Source: Stomorhina lunata
Taxonomy: Eukaryota > Arthropoda > Insecta > Diptera > Rhiniidae
Length of the DNA: 64,000 nucleotides
Assembly: GCA_933228675.1 (NCBI GenBank)
Contig: OW121740.1
Location: 5,511,501-5,575,500 of the forward strand
Direction of reading: 5' to 3'
The notes under the pieces were generated by a model. That model worked only from the letters and a program-made list of their open reading frames with translations. It was not told where the DNA came from and made no database searches. This document shows, piece after piece, positions 23,366 to 36,493 of the stretch. Within the stretch, counting starts at the first letter, position 1. Each line of letters starts with the position of its first letter. Made by a program: the position numbers and the translations under genes.

Positions 23366-24037
23366 AAAAAACAAATAAGAAAAGCTATAGTTGAGCCCGA
23401 CTATATGATACCCTTCAATACTAAGGTCAGATATGGACCAACAATTTAAGAAGTTTTCCTTAATATTTTTGTTCAATTTCTTTGAAATATCGAGATTTAA
23501 GATATAGAAGCTAGAGTCAGTTGTAAGTCGATTGTTACCAAATTTCGGTTATTACAAATAAACTGCAATTAGCTTTAGATTTAGAGTATTTGTGCTTTTC
23601 CGAGTATTGAAAAGTCTTTTGAGAATGTTTCTAGAATGGTAGATATGGTCAAATATGGGCCGATTTCTACAAAATAAGATACTTGAATTTCGACTACCTT
23701 AAGCAATATTAAATATTATCAAAATAAAGTTAAAGCTCTATTACGGAAGATATCCCGAAATAGTAATTCGATTTTGCCCAAAATGTATAGGGATCATCCT
23801 TGGACCAAAATATGAGTCTGTTTTAAATTTTTTCAAATTATCTTTACGACCTGTACTTTGATTATAAGCTCACATGCATAACCAGCCAGCCAGGGCATCG
23901 TTAAATCAACTCAAGGAGTGATTCTAAATCGATGGGTATTTTAAAAGGTAGGTCTCACACCAATAATTCTATGTGTTAAAAACATCAGCACAAACCCAAT
24001 ATACCCTTTCCACCTATGGTGGTAAAGTGTATAAATA
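23366..24037 (+). mobile_element. GTCY-type dispersed element, copy A (about 670 bp)
   Basis: The head is AAAAGCTATAGTTGAGCCCG, then ACTATATGATACCCTTCAAT. Inside are ATATGGGCCGATTTCTAC and CAGCCAGCCAGGGCATCG, and near the end ATTCTAAATCGATGGGTAT. The tail is ACATCAGCACAAACCCAATA, then CCCTTTCCACCTATGGTGGT. The tail forms the same stem-loop as the other copies. No coding capacity is seen. Confidence 0.75.
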
Positions 24038-26110
24038 TATAAGCATTCAGGTGACCCATATTTTCCAAGACTTCGAAATAATTCAAGGTCAATCCCTTTA
24101 ACGCCATAATACAAAATTTTATCGGACTAGGGTATTCATTCCAATAATGATAGAAAGAAAGCTTTAGGTTAATTACATCATTTAAGAAGTCTCTTTTTCA
24201 ATATAATTTAATTTTAGAGTAACATGCAGTCGGATATTATCAACACTACTATATTAGTTTCTCTTTTTATTTCCAACAAAAGTAGATATAAATTATAAAA
24301 TTTCTTTTCAAAGTTTTGCCGGCGTTAACAAAATTATTCTTAACTCATTTCCAAAATGAAAAATAAACACATCAGAGAATAATTACGAAAAACAACTTAA
24401 ATTATAAGGATAAATATTAAAAAACTTTTTCGATTACTTTATTTCGCAAATGTAAAACTATAACAAATATAGGCAAAAGTGTAAATTTACACACATACAC
24501 AAAGATACACAACAAAATAAATCAAAATACTTACACCCAGCAGTTTTAAATTGAAGTATCACCTCCAATTCTATTGAGATGATAAGAACTTTTAATAAGT
24601 TTTAGGAAATGTAACAATTTTCTATTTTCTATAAACAAAAAGTGATGATATATTGTTTAAAAATGACAGAATTTTTATTTAATTCCCCGATATTTAAATG
24701 AAAACATTCGTTTCGAACTGCTGGCTTTCACTTCAAATTTAAAGAGACATACATATATATATAAATTTATTTATGCATGCACATGATATTAATTGGACCA
24801 AAATTATTACACATTCACACTCTCATTAACATAATGAAAGGATTTTCCCTGTTTCCCTCAATATTTTTAAGTTTAATTAAAATTGATTTGCCTAAGGCTT
24901 AAATGAAATCCAAATGGATAGGGGATGTATTAAGGAGATAGTTACAGAAGAAGTTTATTTAACAAATTATAATAATTACAGCTCATTGGTATGATTAGGG
25001 GTTAGTGTGTGAATTTATTTAATTACATAAGTGTAAATTTGGGTGAGTACCTACATATAGATATGCTCTAGTAATTGTAGACACGTGTAATTTGGCGGAA
25101 AATTCTACATAATTAATAAGTAAATCTTAAGTATAGAAATGTTGTGATCTTTTCTAAATTTTTATAATTTTTGTTAGAAAATTTACCTTAAAATGAAAAG
25201 GCTACACATTTTTTGCTCCATTGGAAAGTGGAAAATATTAATGAATTTGTAAAATGTTTATTCCTGTAAAATATATAGACTTTTCATTACTTCGATTAGA
25301 ACAAACATCTAAAACAAAATCTGCAAAAACTGTATAATAGATTAACTGTATGGTTTTATTTATATTTTTTTTATTTTTTATTTAATTTCTAATCATTTGA
25401 CACAAATTTGGCTATGAATTCGTAGTGGATTCGATTTTGATTGAATACACGTGTCGTATGATTAATATTATTTGATAACATACAAAATCATAACATTCAT
25501 ACGCTCCGATGCACTGTTATACATTACATTATTTAGACAACCGCTTTTGAAAAATGTAATTATGCAGTTCTATAGAGAAGAGTCTAGATGTTAAAGATCA
25601 ATAATTGCTTTCACGAAAAAATTATATTATTTGTTTATAAGAAAAGATATTGAATTGAATTATTATATGTACTTAATGTTCTAAACCGAAAAGTGATCAA
25701 ATTTTTCATCAAACTAGTAACTCTTGCATCGAATATAGTTTCACAGCTTTAGTCATGATGGCGATTTTATTAAGATACAGAACCTTGGTTTTAGTCTTTA
25801 GATGAAAATAAATTAATCTCGTATAGGAAATCATAAAGCTCATCTAAGTGTATTCAGTGTATTCGTTTTTCTTTGGTCAAAAATAAAGTTGGCTTGGTCT
25901 TGCTCTGTACTCCCACTTTTACCACGTGAAAAGTGAAGGTCTTTTCTTGAGCTTAAGCGAAAGAATTCACCGGAATTTATCGATCGTAGAACAAAGCTCT
26001 AAATTTTCTGCAAAAAGTCTTATTAATTGTTACGCATAATTAAAGCAAAAAGTGTTGCAGTCCTTTAGGCGTAACTTTGTAATTAAACAGTATTAAATAG
26101 TATTAAAGCG
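24038..26110. other. AT-rich non-coding stretch
   Basis: No gene is seen. It holds a small ATACATATATATAT run near 24750. It also holds the dispersed motif TCGTATGATTAATATTA (25454-25470), with TTCATACGCTCCGATGC about 30 bp further on (25497-25513). Confidence 0.55.
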
Positions 26111-26179
26111 TAAGTATCAGGCACCTGCAGGAGTCGACAAATTTCCGCAAAATTTAGTAGATCTATTTTTTGGGTCAAC

Positions 26180-26984
26180 CAATAGACGTGCGGCGAATTG
26201 CATCAAATTTTTTTGAGAATTGTGGCTTAGATATTGATATTGAGAAGAAAATAAGTGAAAAAATGGCGGTTCAAAGCATGCACTCCAAGGAGTGAATAGA
26301 CTTCAACGAAAATTGGTTGAGTTTTTTGTTGAATAAACTGAACATGTGCCAAATTTCATTAAATTCTTTTGAGAATTCCAACTTATATATTGAGAACATA
26401 AATAAATGAAAAAAGGAGGGTCCAAGCCAGGAACCTCAGAGTCAAGGGATTTCAAACAAAATAAGTACAACTCTTTCCAGGATCAAGTAATAAAAGTGTG
26501 CCGATTTTTTTTAATTCTGATGAGAATTACGACTGATACATTGAATAGAAAAATTGGCGAAAAAATGGGGGTCCAAGGCAGGCATCTAAAAAATCAACTG
26601 AACCAAAATCAGCAGACCTATATTTTAGATAAACGTATGTTCAATTTCATCAAATTCTATTAAGAATTACGGATTGAACATTAAGAACAAAGATAGGTGA
26701 AAAATGGGGATCCAAGAAAGGTACCCCAAATCGACGGATTTCGAAAATTTTTTTTAATTTTTCTTATCTAAAAGCTACTTATTCCAAAAAATCAACCGAA
26801 CCGAAATCAGCAGACCTCTTTTTTAGATAAACGTATGTTGAATTTCATCAAATTCTGTTATGAATTGCGGTTTGAACATTAAGAAGAAAGATAGGTAAGA
26901 AATGGGGATCCAAGACAGGTACCCCAAATCGACGGATTTCGAAAATTTTTAAAATTTTTCTTATCTAATAGCTACTTATTTCTT
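26180..26984 (+). repeat. Local family of diverged direct repeats, best pair 198 bp apart
   Basis: A segment of the type AATTTCATCAAATTCT, GAATTACG, GAACATTGAGAA, GGTGAAAAATGGGGGTCCAA recurs at about 26190, 26345, 26500, 26640 and 26838. The last two form near-identical units of about 190 bp (about 26593-26785 and 26791-26980). Both end in CCCCAAATCGACGGATTTCG and TTCTTATCTAAAAGCTACTT. The frame at 26406-26663 lies across these repeats and shows no known domain. It may be a decayed internal part of an unknown mobile element. Confidence 0.75.
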
Positions 26985-27069
26985 GTAGAGAAAAAATGTT
27001 AAAAAGCTTCGACAGCCAATCTTCAAAGCCATATATGAACTAATAACGCTAGGCAACATTTAAAACAAG

Positions 27070-27816
27070 GAAAAAGTGCTTTAGTCGGTCAAGCCCGACC
27101 ATACGATACCCTTCACCACTAAGGTCAAAGGTGTTCTTTTTAATGTATAAAGACAAATATTTGCAAAATTTTCCATCATATATTTTCTCAAAACTTATAT
27201 ATTTAAGCGGTTCAGTCATTTGTACTTATATAAGATATGTGGACCGAATATCTCGATATTTGATAAATTGATTACACTTGTTAAATAAATTATGTATGCA
27301 AAAAAAAACTTAAAATTTTCCATATCTTCAGATTTACGGCCGTTTTAGTGATTTTTGTCTTATTTAGTGCGTTTTGCCAGAAGAGTTTGTGTGGGAGCTA
27401 TGGTCAAATGTGGACCGATTTCAACGAAATTTGGTACTTTTTAGTTTACATAAGTAGTATTTGTTTTAAACTTCATGAAAAATTATTGATATTTGTGGCC
27501 ACTATATCAATTCCAGGATATGGAACCTATAGGAGGTACCATACATAATAGACCGATTTTAATGAATTCAAAATCGGTTCATCAAAAAACTGATCTGTGC
27601 CAAAATTTATCAAATTATCATTAGAATTATGACCTTTAATTTGATTATATGGTTAACATGGGGGTCCGTCTAGCCGTCCAGCCAGGCGGACGGACATACA
27701 TTTCTAAGTCTATTGGTATACTAAAAGGTGGGTGTTAGACAAATATTTCTATGCGTTACATACATCAGCACAAACTTATAATACGCTTTTCGCCTATGGT
27801 GGTGAAGGGTATAATT
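27070..27816 (+). mobile_element. GTCY-type dispersed element, copy B (about 747 bp)
   Basis: The element begins with AAAAAGTGCTTTAGTCGGTC and AAGCCCGACCATACGATACC, then CTTCACCACTAAGGTC. The interior includes GGTCAAATGTGGACCGATTT and a GTCY-like run, GTCCGTCTAGCCGTCCAGCC (about 27665-27684). It ends with CATCAGCACAAACTTATAAT and a stem-loop ending GGTGGTGAAGGGTATAA. ATACCCTTCACCAC near the start is the inverted repeat of GGTGGTGAAGGGTAT at the end. Short subterminal inverted repeats, a 3-prime hairpin and a GTCY run fit dipteran mini-me / DINE-1-like non-autonomous elements. The exact family is not certain. Confidence 0.8.
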
Positions 27817-28953
27817 ACATTTTAGCTAAAATATTTTTTAGGAATTTCCCTTTCTTACATGTGTTCTAAATTACTATGAACAAGTTTCTCTGAGTACTTT
27901 GTAGATTTAAATAATAAACTCATAACTAAACAAAAAATATATAAACTAAGATTCGTTAATATCTAACGTTTACCAGCTTTAGTAATAATAATAGTAGTAC
28001 TTGGGTGTTTCTTAGCATTAATGTCTAGTAGAGAACAGTGAGCAACAAAATTTTGTACCTGACGATATCTTAAGAATTTCTATACCAACTTAAAGAAAAT
28101 GTAAGCTTTTTATGTGTGTAACATGTATACAATTATATTTTTAGATTCCTTCTTAATCTTACACTTCCAAAGAGGTTTTAACACTTAAAAACATTCACAT
28201 GAAATTCCACACGTAACCATGTCTTTCGGTAAACACAATCTAAAATCATAAAGTTAGTTTATAATGAAAATGTAAATAACTATTATTGTCAACATTATGG
28301 TTGGTAGTTTCAAAAAAAGGCTTAAACAGCAAAATTCCTTTTAGTTTATTACGAGCAAAAACACGTTTGTATAATTATACACACGAGTACCAGTTAAGGC
28401 TTTTGAATGTCTATGTAATTATTTTCATGGTAATGGTATGTGTATAATAAACTTTCACCGATATAACCACATATTAAATTCAATGTCAAACTATTTAAAT
28501 ATTTTATTGTTATGTACATATAAATAAATTTTTTAAATAACTAAAACAATGATAATGTGAAAGGAATTTAAGTAACTGTAAATATACAGTGGTTTAAGAA
28601 AGCTTTTTAAAGGAAAGCTTTGTGAGCTTTAGCATTGAATTGAAAGGAAGACCTTAAATTAGATTCTAATAAATTAAGGAAACTTAAAATCTATAGTTGT
28701 AGTTGCGCAGAGACCTTTCCTATTGAGTCCTGTCGAAATCCTTATTTTTTTAGACTTCTTCGATAGAATCAATCTCTGGCAACTAAAGTGTAAGCTTTAA
28801 GAGCTTATAAAAAACTATTTTCAATAGTAAATAATTCCAATAAATTGAAATTCTAATGCAATAAACTTATGCAAAACATTTTAATGAAATGTTTAATATC
28901 CCATAATTTTTTAAAAAACTTTTTTAACAAATCCGGCTTCTCCAATTTTTATA
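27817..28953. other. Spacer between two inverted element copies
   Basis: AT-rich, with no gene recognised. A local cluster AAGAAAGCTTTTTAAAGGAA then AGCTTTGTGAGC lies at 28599-28632. With the flanking copies it makes an inverted repeat with a loop of about 1.14 kb. Confidence 0.55.
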
Positions 28954-29703
28954 GCCTTCACCACTATAGGCGGAAAGGGTATTATAAGTTTATGCTGATG
29001 TATGTAACGCATAGAAATATTTGTCTTATACCCACCAATAAGCTTAGAATCACATTCTGAGTCGATTTAGCGATGTCAGTCCGTCCGTCTGGACGGCTGG
29101 CTGGATCCCCATGTCACAATTACACAGATAATTTGATCAAATTTGGCACAGATAATTTTTTTTTAAAATGGGACCATTAAAATTCCTCAAAATCAATGCA
29201 TTGTTTATGGTACTGCCCACAGGTCCCACTTCCCGGAATTGATATTTTGACTACAAATACGAAAATTTTTTTATGAAATTTAAAAAAAATACTGCTTATG
29301 TAAACCAAAATCACTGCACCAAATTTTGTTGAAATCGGCCCACATTTGACCATAGCTCCCTTACAAACTCTTCTGTCAAAATGCAAATTAGACAAAAATC
29401 ACTTAAATGCTCGTAAATCTAAAGATAAAGAGAATTTTAAGTTTATTTTTTGCATACATATTTTTTGAAAAAACTGTAATCAATTTGCCAAATTTCGAGA
29501 TAATAGGCCCACATTTGACCCTATCTCTCTTATAAGTCCAAATGACGGAAACAGTTTAAATATATAAAAAGTTTTGAGAAAATGTTTGTATGATGGCAAA
29601 AGTTTTGCAAATATTTGTCTTTATACAGGAAAAATAACACCGTTGACCTCAATGGTCAAGGGTATTGTATGGTCGGGATTGACCGACTATAGCACTTTCT
29701 TAC
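28954..29703 (-). mobile_element. GTCY-type dispersed element, copy C, inverted (about 750 bp)
   Basis: This is the reverse orientation of copy B. It starts with CCTTCACCACTATAGGCGG and TTTATGCTGATGTATGTAAC. It carries CCGTCCGTCTGGACGGCTGG (about 29080-29099) and GGCCCACATTTGACC-type segments. It ends with GTATGGTCGGGATTGACCGA then CTATAGCACTTTCTT. Lengths and internal order match copy B closely. The 72-codon minus frame at 29177-29395 falls inside and resembles the frame at 27348-27548 of copy B, because it reads homologous element sequence. Confidence 0.8.
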
Positions 29704-31689
29704 TTTTTCATAATAAACTTTTGTTAGAAACCGCTTAATAGCGCTTTTTATTTTAGTCGCCGAAAATGAAACGACTAAAGTATGGGAAAGAAAAGATAAA
29801 ACTGAGAAATGTTGTGTGTTTGATTATGTTTAGAACATAATCATCGCTCTATGTTAATCTTTTGTATAGACAATATAATTCGTACTTATTTTGCTTCGAT
29901 AATTTGTTATATTGATACATCTCCTGATGATAATGGCCCAACCCATTACAGAAATACGATGAGGAAAGATTATCCCTTTGGGCATTTTTTTCTAATAAAT
30001 TAGGATTCCAATTAGTGCACTACACTCTTTTGGTAAACATTTTTAAAAAATATAAAAATTATTTTTTCTAATATTTCTCAAATCATCATTTTTAGGGGAT
30101 CTTAAAAATCTACTTTTTGCCCTCTTAATGCAATGAGTGGCCCTACTGTGCAGTATAAGTGATACGTAAGTCAGATTTTACACATTTGTAATAAAAATAA
30201 TGTGTAAACTATTTCAATAATTGAAATTCCATGAATATGGATAGAATTATTAATCAAACGCATATTCTCTACATTTCTAGGAAAATTTATTTATTAAAAA
30301 ATAGAAAATTCTAGGAAAATAAAAAAATAAAAAAAAGTATTTTTATAATCTTTAAAAATTTTAATTAAATTAGAAATTAAAACGGGTTTAATGAAGTTTT
30401 TCTGCTTAAATCGAGTTTTAAATGATATACAATTGTCCATTTTTAACCAATATCTGAAACTCTAATGATAGGATTGAGCTAAAATTTAGGTTTAAATATA
30501 TTTGTGTGAGTTAATAAAAACCCGAGTTTAACAATTTAATATTTAAAATTTTATTTTGTTAATAAAAAATTTTAAAGTTTAAAGACAAAAGTTGTTTAGC
30601 CAATGCCGGTAATGAGGTTTCTACAAAAACAAGGACATCAAACTATTACACGTCAATGGCTATAACCCAGCAAATAAAAAATAAAATTATGAAATCCTTA
30701 ATTTTTATATGACAAAAATTAATCTAAAAGAATTTTCTAAAACTTAACAAATCCTAGCTCAAGTTTCTAATATTTACAAACTTTAAATTTTATAACATCT
30801 TCTCTTACCTCCTTGTTTACTTGGCTTTCCATTCCATTATCCTCATCTGAATTATGTTTATGTTGATATGGTGACTGACTGCATGTGTGTGTGTGGCTGA
30901 TACATATTTGTGATAATGTTGAACGCTGTTACCTTAATGATGTTGACTACCCATAACTGCTGATGCCAAAGGTTATACTCGTAATGGATTCCCAGAAGCT
31001 GTATTCAAATGTTTAAGTGTAAACATCATGAGTCTATGAGTGGATGAGTGTTGGTGGAACTTTGCGGTACTTAAACACAAACAAAATTTATAATTAACAT
31101 GATGAGCCAGCATCTAAGCTACAGTAGTTGTGCATGGAGAAAAACCCAGTAAAACGTTTATTTAAATTTATAAAATATTTTAGTTGCCACTTTAAGTGTT
31201 CCCCCATTAGACACTTCACAGTATTCGCCACTTATGTTTATTGGGTATAAACTTAGGTCTTATCCTAGATACAATAGTTATACTGTGTTACATAAAATAA
31301 GTTTCTTCTTACAATACAGATTTTTCAAAGTTCATGCAATACGAAAATACCCCTAACTTCTTTAAGTTACAACAAAATGATTCAATCGCAATTGGTATTA
31401 CATGGGCTAAAAATTTTATAAGGTAATAAAAAATAAAAATTTTTAAAATGTATTTTATTATTATTAGTCTTGGTATACGATAAGCGATTTTAGTTGCCGA
31501 ACAATTTGTTGGTACCATTTGGCTTTTGTCTCAAAATAGGCCTTAGTTTTGACTCTTTATTTTTTTAAAGAACATTCTCTTGAATCCGAGACATGAAACA
31601 ATTCCCAGTTAAAAAAACTCCCCAAGGAAATAATTGCCGAAGTTCATACTAAATCTCAATTCCTGAAATTTTGTCATCGTTTTTGATGT
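29704..31689. other. AT-rich non-coding stretch
   Basis: No gene is recognised. It contains a 10-bp inverted repeat TGATTATGTT / AACATAATCA (29821-29843), the weak hammerhead-like motif at 29924-29954, and a (TG)n tract near 30883-30893. The 69-codon minus frame at 31309-31518 has no recognisable motif. Confidence 0.55.
29921..29962 (+). ncRNA. Weak hammerhead-ribozyme-like motif
   Basis: CTGATGA (29924-29930) is followed by a perfect 6-bp stem TAATGG / CCATTA with loop CCCAAC (29931-29948), then CA and GAAA (29951-29954). The layout parallels the motif at 8.43-8.46 kb: both have CCTGATGAT, CCAAC in the loop region, and GAAATA followed by CGAT. The two extra bases before GAAA and the lack of a clear stem I argue for a decayed copy. 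Confidence 0.3.
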
Positions 31690-33745
31690 AAATGTTATTA
31701 CAGAAAATTTTGAAAGTAAATTTTGTTATAGGAAATTTTTAATGGAAAATTTTCAATGTAAAATTTTTTATAGAAAATTTTCTATGTAAAATTATTTACA
31801 GAAAATTTTCAATGTAAAATTTTTGTTATAGAAAATTTCAATGTAAAATTTTTTTAAAGAAAGTTTTCAATGTAAAATGTTTTAAAAAAAAATTCAATGT
31901 AAAATTTTTTATGGATGTAAAATATTTTATAGATATACAATTTTTTAAGAAAATATTCAATGTTTTTTTTTTTTTATAGAACATTTTCCAATGTAAAATT
32001 TTTTTATAGAAAATTTTAAATGAAAAATTTTTATAGAAAATTTTCAATGTAAAATTTTTTATAGAAAATTTTTTAGGTCAAAATTTTTTATAGAAAATTT
32101 TCAATGTAAATTTTTGTATAGAAAATTTTCAATGTAAATTTTTCTATAGAAAATTTTTCAATATAAAATTTTTTATAAAAAATTTATAGAAAAGATAAAT
32201 TTTTTTATAAAAAAAATTTTTGATATAAAATTTTTTATATAAAATTTTCAATGTATTTTCTATAGAATAAATTTTCAATGTTAAAAAAAATTTTCAATGT
32301 AGAATTTTTTTAAAGAAAATTTTTAATGTAAAATTTTTTATAGAAAATTTTCAGTGTCAAATTTTTACATTTTTCATTTTTTCTACAGAAAATTTTTCAA
32401 TGTAAAATTTTTTTATTGAAAATTTTAAATGCAAAATTTTATAGAAAACTTTCAATATAAAATTTTTAACAGAATGTTTTTAATGAAAATTTTGTATAGA
32501 AAATTTCCAATGTAAATTTTTTTATAGAAAATTTTTAAGGTCAAAATTGTTTAAAGAAAATTTTTAATTAAAATTTTTCTATAGAAAATTTTTCAATGTA
32601 AAATTTTTTATAGAAAATTTATAGAAAAGATAAATTTTTTTATAAAAAAAATTTTTAATTATTTAAAAACTTTATATAAAATTTTCAATGTAATTTATTC
32701 TATAGAAAATTTTCAATGTTAAATTTTTTTTATAGAAAATTTTTTGGTTAAAATTATTTAAAGAAAATTTTCAATATGAAATTCTTTTGTAGAAAATTTT
32801 TAATGCAAAATTTTTACATTTTTCATTTTTTCCACAGAAAATTTTTCAATGTAAAATTATTTTATTAAAAATTTTCAATGAAAATTTTTTTATAGAAAAT
32901 TTTTTTATAAAAAATTTTTATTGTAAAATTTTTTTACAGAAAATTTTACGTTGAAATTTTTTTTTATAGAAAATTTTCAATGCAAAATTTTTTATAGAAA
33001 ATTTTCCATATAAAAGTTTTTAGAGAAAATTTTTATTGTAAAATTTTTTTATAGAAAATTTTTAATATAAATTTTTTTATAGAAAATTTTCTATTTACAT
33101 TTTCTAGAAAATATTCAATGCAAAATTTTTTTTATAGAAAATTTTCAATGTAAAATTTTATAAAAAATTTTTAATGTAAAATTTTATAAAAAATTTTCAA
33201 TGTAAAATTTTGTATAGAAAATTTTCAATGTAAAATTGTGTACAGAATATTTTATATAAAAATATTGTATAGAAAATTTTCAATGTAAAATTTTATAAAA
33301 AATTTTCAATGTAAATTTTTTTATAGAAAATTTTCAATGTAAAATTTTTTTATGGAAAAATTTAAATGTAAAATTTATGTTATAGAGAATGTTAAATGTA
33401 ATTTTACACTTATTTAAATTTTTATAGAAAATTTTCAATATAAAATTTCTATAGGAAATTTTCATTGTAAAATTTTTTTTAGAAAATTTTCAATGTAAAA
33501 TTTTTTAGAGAAAATTTTCATTGTAAAATTTTTTTTAGAAAATTTTCAATGTAAAATTTTTTTATAGAAAATTTTCAATGTAAATTTTATGTTATCGAGA
33601 ATGTTTAATGTAATTTTACATTTTTTTTAATTTTTATAGAAAATTTTCAATATAAAGTTTCTTATAGGAAATTTTCATTGTAAAATTTTTTTTAGAAAAT
33701 TTTCAATGTAAAATTTTTTTGTAGAAAATTTTCAATGTAAATTGA
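31690..33745. repeat. A/T-tract tandem array E (about 29-bp unit, heterogeneous)
   Basis: The unit is TTTTTTATAGAAAATTTTCA followed by ATGTAAAA. Spacing varies because run lengths vary. Internal duplications include TTTACATTTTTCATTTTTTC at about 32365 and 32812, and a 212-bp repeat carrying TTATGTTAT-GAGAATGTT (T of TATGT at 33376 and 33588). It is more diverged than arrays B-D, which suggests an older array. Confidence 0.93.
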
Positions 33746-35049
33746 AAATTTTTAGTGTAGCACAGTGTTATAATAGGCACAATTGTAATTAGAAAGTTTT
33801 GTGTGTGTTTTGGTGTGGACATGAAGGTATGAAAACTATTACCTCTATTTAGTTGGTATTTATAGAATAAACATCGTAAGTCGTTAATACCAAAGGTAAA
33901 AGAAGACAGTAAATTAGGTCCCGCAGAGTGTCTGTTAGTGAAGTTAGTTTGTAAAGCCATGGGTGAGGATGGTAATATAAATTTTTATTAAAATTTCTAA
34001 GTTATAGAAATATTGATAAAACAGTCTTCTTATGCGTATATACATAGATCCGGAATCACCTTCTGAGTCGATTAACTATATTCGTTTGTTCTTTTTGCAT
34101 TTTCTGATTGGTTTGGTTGGAACATTTAAAATTTTCACTTTTTTCAATTTAAAGCTAAACAATGAAAGTTACAAATTGTTCAAATTTTTACAACCATCAA
34201 ATTTTAACTGAACATTTATATCGAAAAAAAGCTACCCTACTCGCCTCTAGTGGTAATCACCTATTTATTTCACTTCTTTATATTGCACTTCCAAGAAAAG
34301 TCCTTCATTTGAATAAAATAAAAAAATAATAAAAAGCTCATAAAGAAGTCAAAATAAAGAAAATTTCTAACAAGAGTATTCAAATGTTACAATTTTGTTT
34401 AAGTGTTGTAAATTGTAAATCACAAAAGCTTCTGGCATAAAATTGTATAATGACAGCCTAAAACCTTTAGCCGACTCTTTACTTTCACTGAAGAGTTTTG
34501 CCTTTGTCTTTTGCCTCCTTTTTAACCTTTTTCTTTAAAAATAGCCAAAAAGTCTCACAAAGCGTTATTTTAGAATATCTTAAATACTGAAACTAGCTAA
34601 GTAAATATTAAGCCCAAAAAAATGAAAATGAAACTTCGGCCACAGTAGGACCTTCTGTGCAGAATTCCTTTAAATTATCTATAAACTTTAAAAATAATAC
34701 AAAATTTTTTAAACTTTTCACACAACCATTACACCCTCTTTTAAAATAAAAATTAAAAAAAATATTTTTAAGATATCTCTGATCTTATAAGTATTAGTAA
34801 TAAATAAAAATACCCTTTTTGCTCCCAGTACCCCTTTTGTGGAGCCCCTCTTTTGATGTAATAGAATATCATCCATCCAAAAACTTATGCACGAATAACC
34901 AAAGTGAGGGTTAATTTCCGTTTTGTCATTTTGGTTTATTTTACTGTCTGTCGTCCTGCCACAAAAACCAAAAGAAGCCAGCAATTGTAATAAATATACG
35001 AATAGTATGAATTTTTAAGATATGTTCTTACCATAGACGTATCCAGAAA
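33746..35049. other. AT-rich gap between arrays E and F
   Basis: No gene is recognised. Frames at 33703-33960 and 34718-34984 (85 and 88 codons, minus) have no known motif. A short minus-orientation fragment of the GTCY-type element (AATCACCTTCTGAGTCGATT, 34054-34073) is present. Confidence 0.55.
34040..34085 (-). mobile_element. Short interior fragment of the GTCY-type element
   Basis: GAATCACCTTCTGAGTCGAT matches GAATCACATTCTGAGTCGAT of copy C (about 29047-29066) with one difference. Nothing else of the element is preserved here. Confidence 0.5.
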
Positions 35050-36493
35050 AATGTTCACAGAAAATTTTTGATGTCAAATTGTTTATAGACAATTTTCGGT
35101 GCAACATTTTTTATAGAAATTTTTCAATGTAAAATTTTTGTATAAAAAATTTTCAATGTAAAATTTTTTATAGAAAATTTTCAATGTAAAACTTTTTATA
35201 GAAAATTTTTCATGTAAAATTCTTTATAGAAAATTTTTAATGTAAAACATTTTATAGAAAATTTTTCACGTAAAAGTTTGTATAGAAAATTATTAATGCT
35301 ATTTTTTCTACAGAAAATTTTTCAATATAAAATTTTTTTATAGAAGATTTTTTATCTAAAGTTTTCTATAGAAAATTTTCAATGCAAAATTTTTTTATAG
35401 AAAATTTTCAATGTAAAATTTTTTATACAAAATTTTCGATGTAAAATTATTAATAAAAAATTTTCAATATAAGATTTCTATATCAAATTTTAATGTAAAA
35501 CTTTTTATATAAAATTTTCAATGTAAAACTTTTTATATAAAATTTTCAATGTAAAACTTTTTATAAAAAATTTTCAATTTTTTTTTTATAAAAAATTTTC
35601 AATGTAAAAGTTTTTATTGCTAATTTTCATTGCAAAATTTTTTTTATAAAAAATTTTCAATGTAACATTTTTTTATAGAAAATTTTAATTGTAAAATTTT
35701 TTATAGAAAATTTTCAATATATATATTTTTATAGAAAATTTTTATGGTAGAATTTTTTGTAGAAAATTATCAATGTAAAATTTTTTATAGAATATTTTCA
35801 ATGCAAAATTTTTTATAGAAAATTTTAAATGTGAAATTTTTTATAGAAATTTTCAATGTAAAATTTTTTATAGCTAATTTCCATTGTAAAATTTTTTTAT
35901 AGAAAATGTTTAATGTAAAAGTTTTTATACAAAATTTTTTTTCTAAAATTTTCGATGTAAATTTTATAGAAATAATTTTAGATAAAAAATTTTTTAAATA
36001 AAATTTTTCATGTAAAATTTTTATAAAAAATTTTCAATGTAAATTTTTTTTTAGAAAAATTTCAATGAAAATTTTTTTATAAAAAACTTTATATGTAAAA
36101 TTTTCGATGTACAATTTTTTTTTTTTTTTTTTTTGATAATTTATAAGAAATTTTTTTTCCGAAAATTTTCAATAAAAAATTTTCTAAAGAAAGTTTTCGA
36201 TGTAAAAAGTTTTTGAGGAAATTTTTTGATGATTCAATATTTAAATTTAAATCAAAATATTAGATGTAAAATAGCAAATTTTTAATAACAAATTTTGTAT
36301 GTAGAAAAATTTTCAATGTAAAATTTTTTTAAGAAAGTTTTCGATATAAAATTTTTTATAGGAAATTTTCGATGTTAAATTTTTTATAGAAAATTTTCGA
36401 TGTAATATTTTTTATAGAAAATTTTCGATGTAAAATTTTGTATCAAAAATTTGAGATATAAAATTTTTTTAAAGAAAATTTTCAGTCCAAAAG

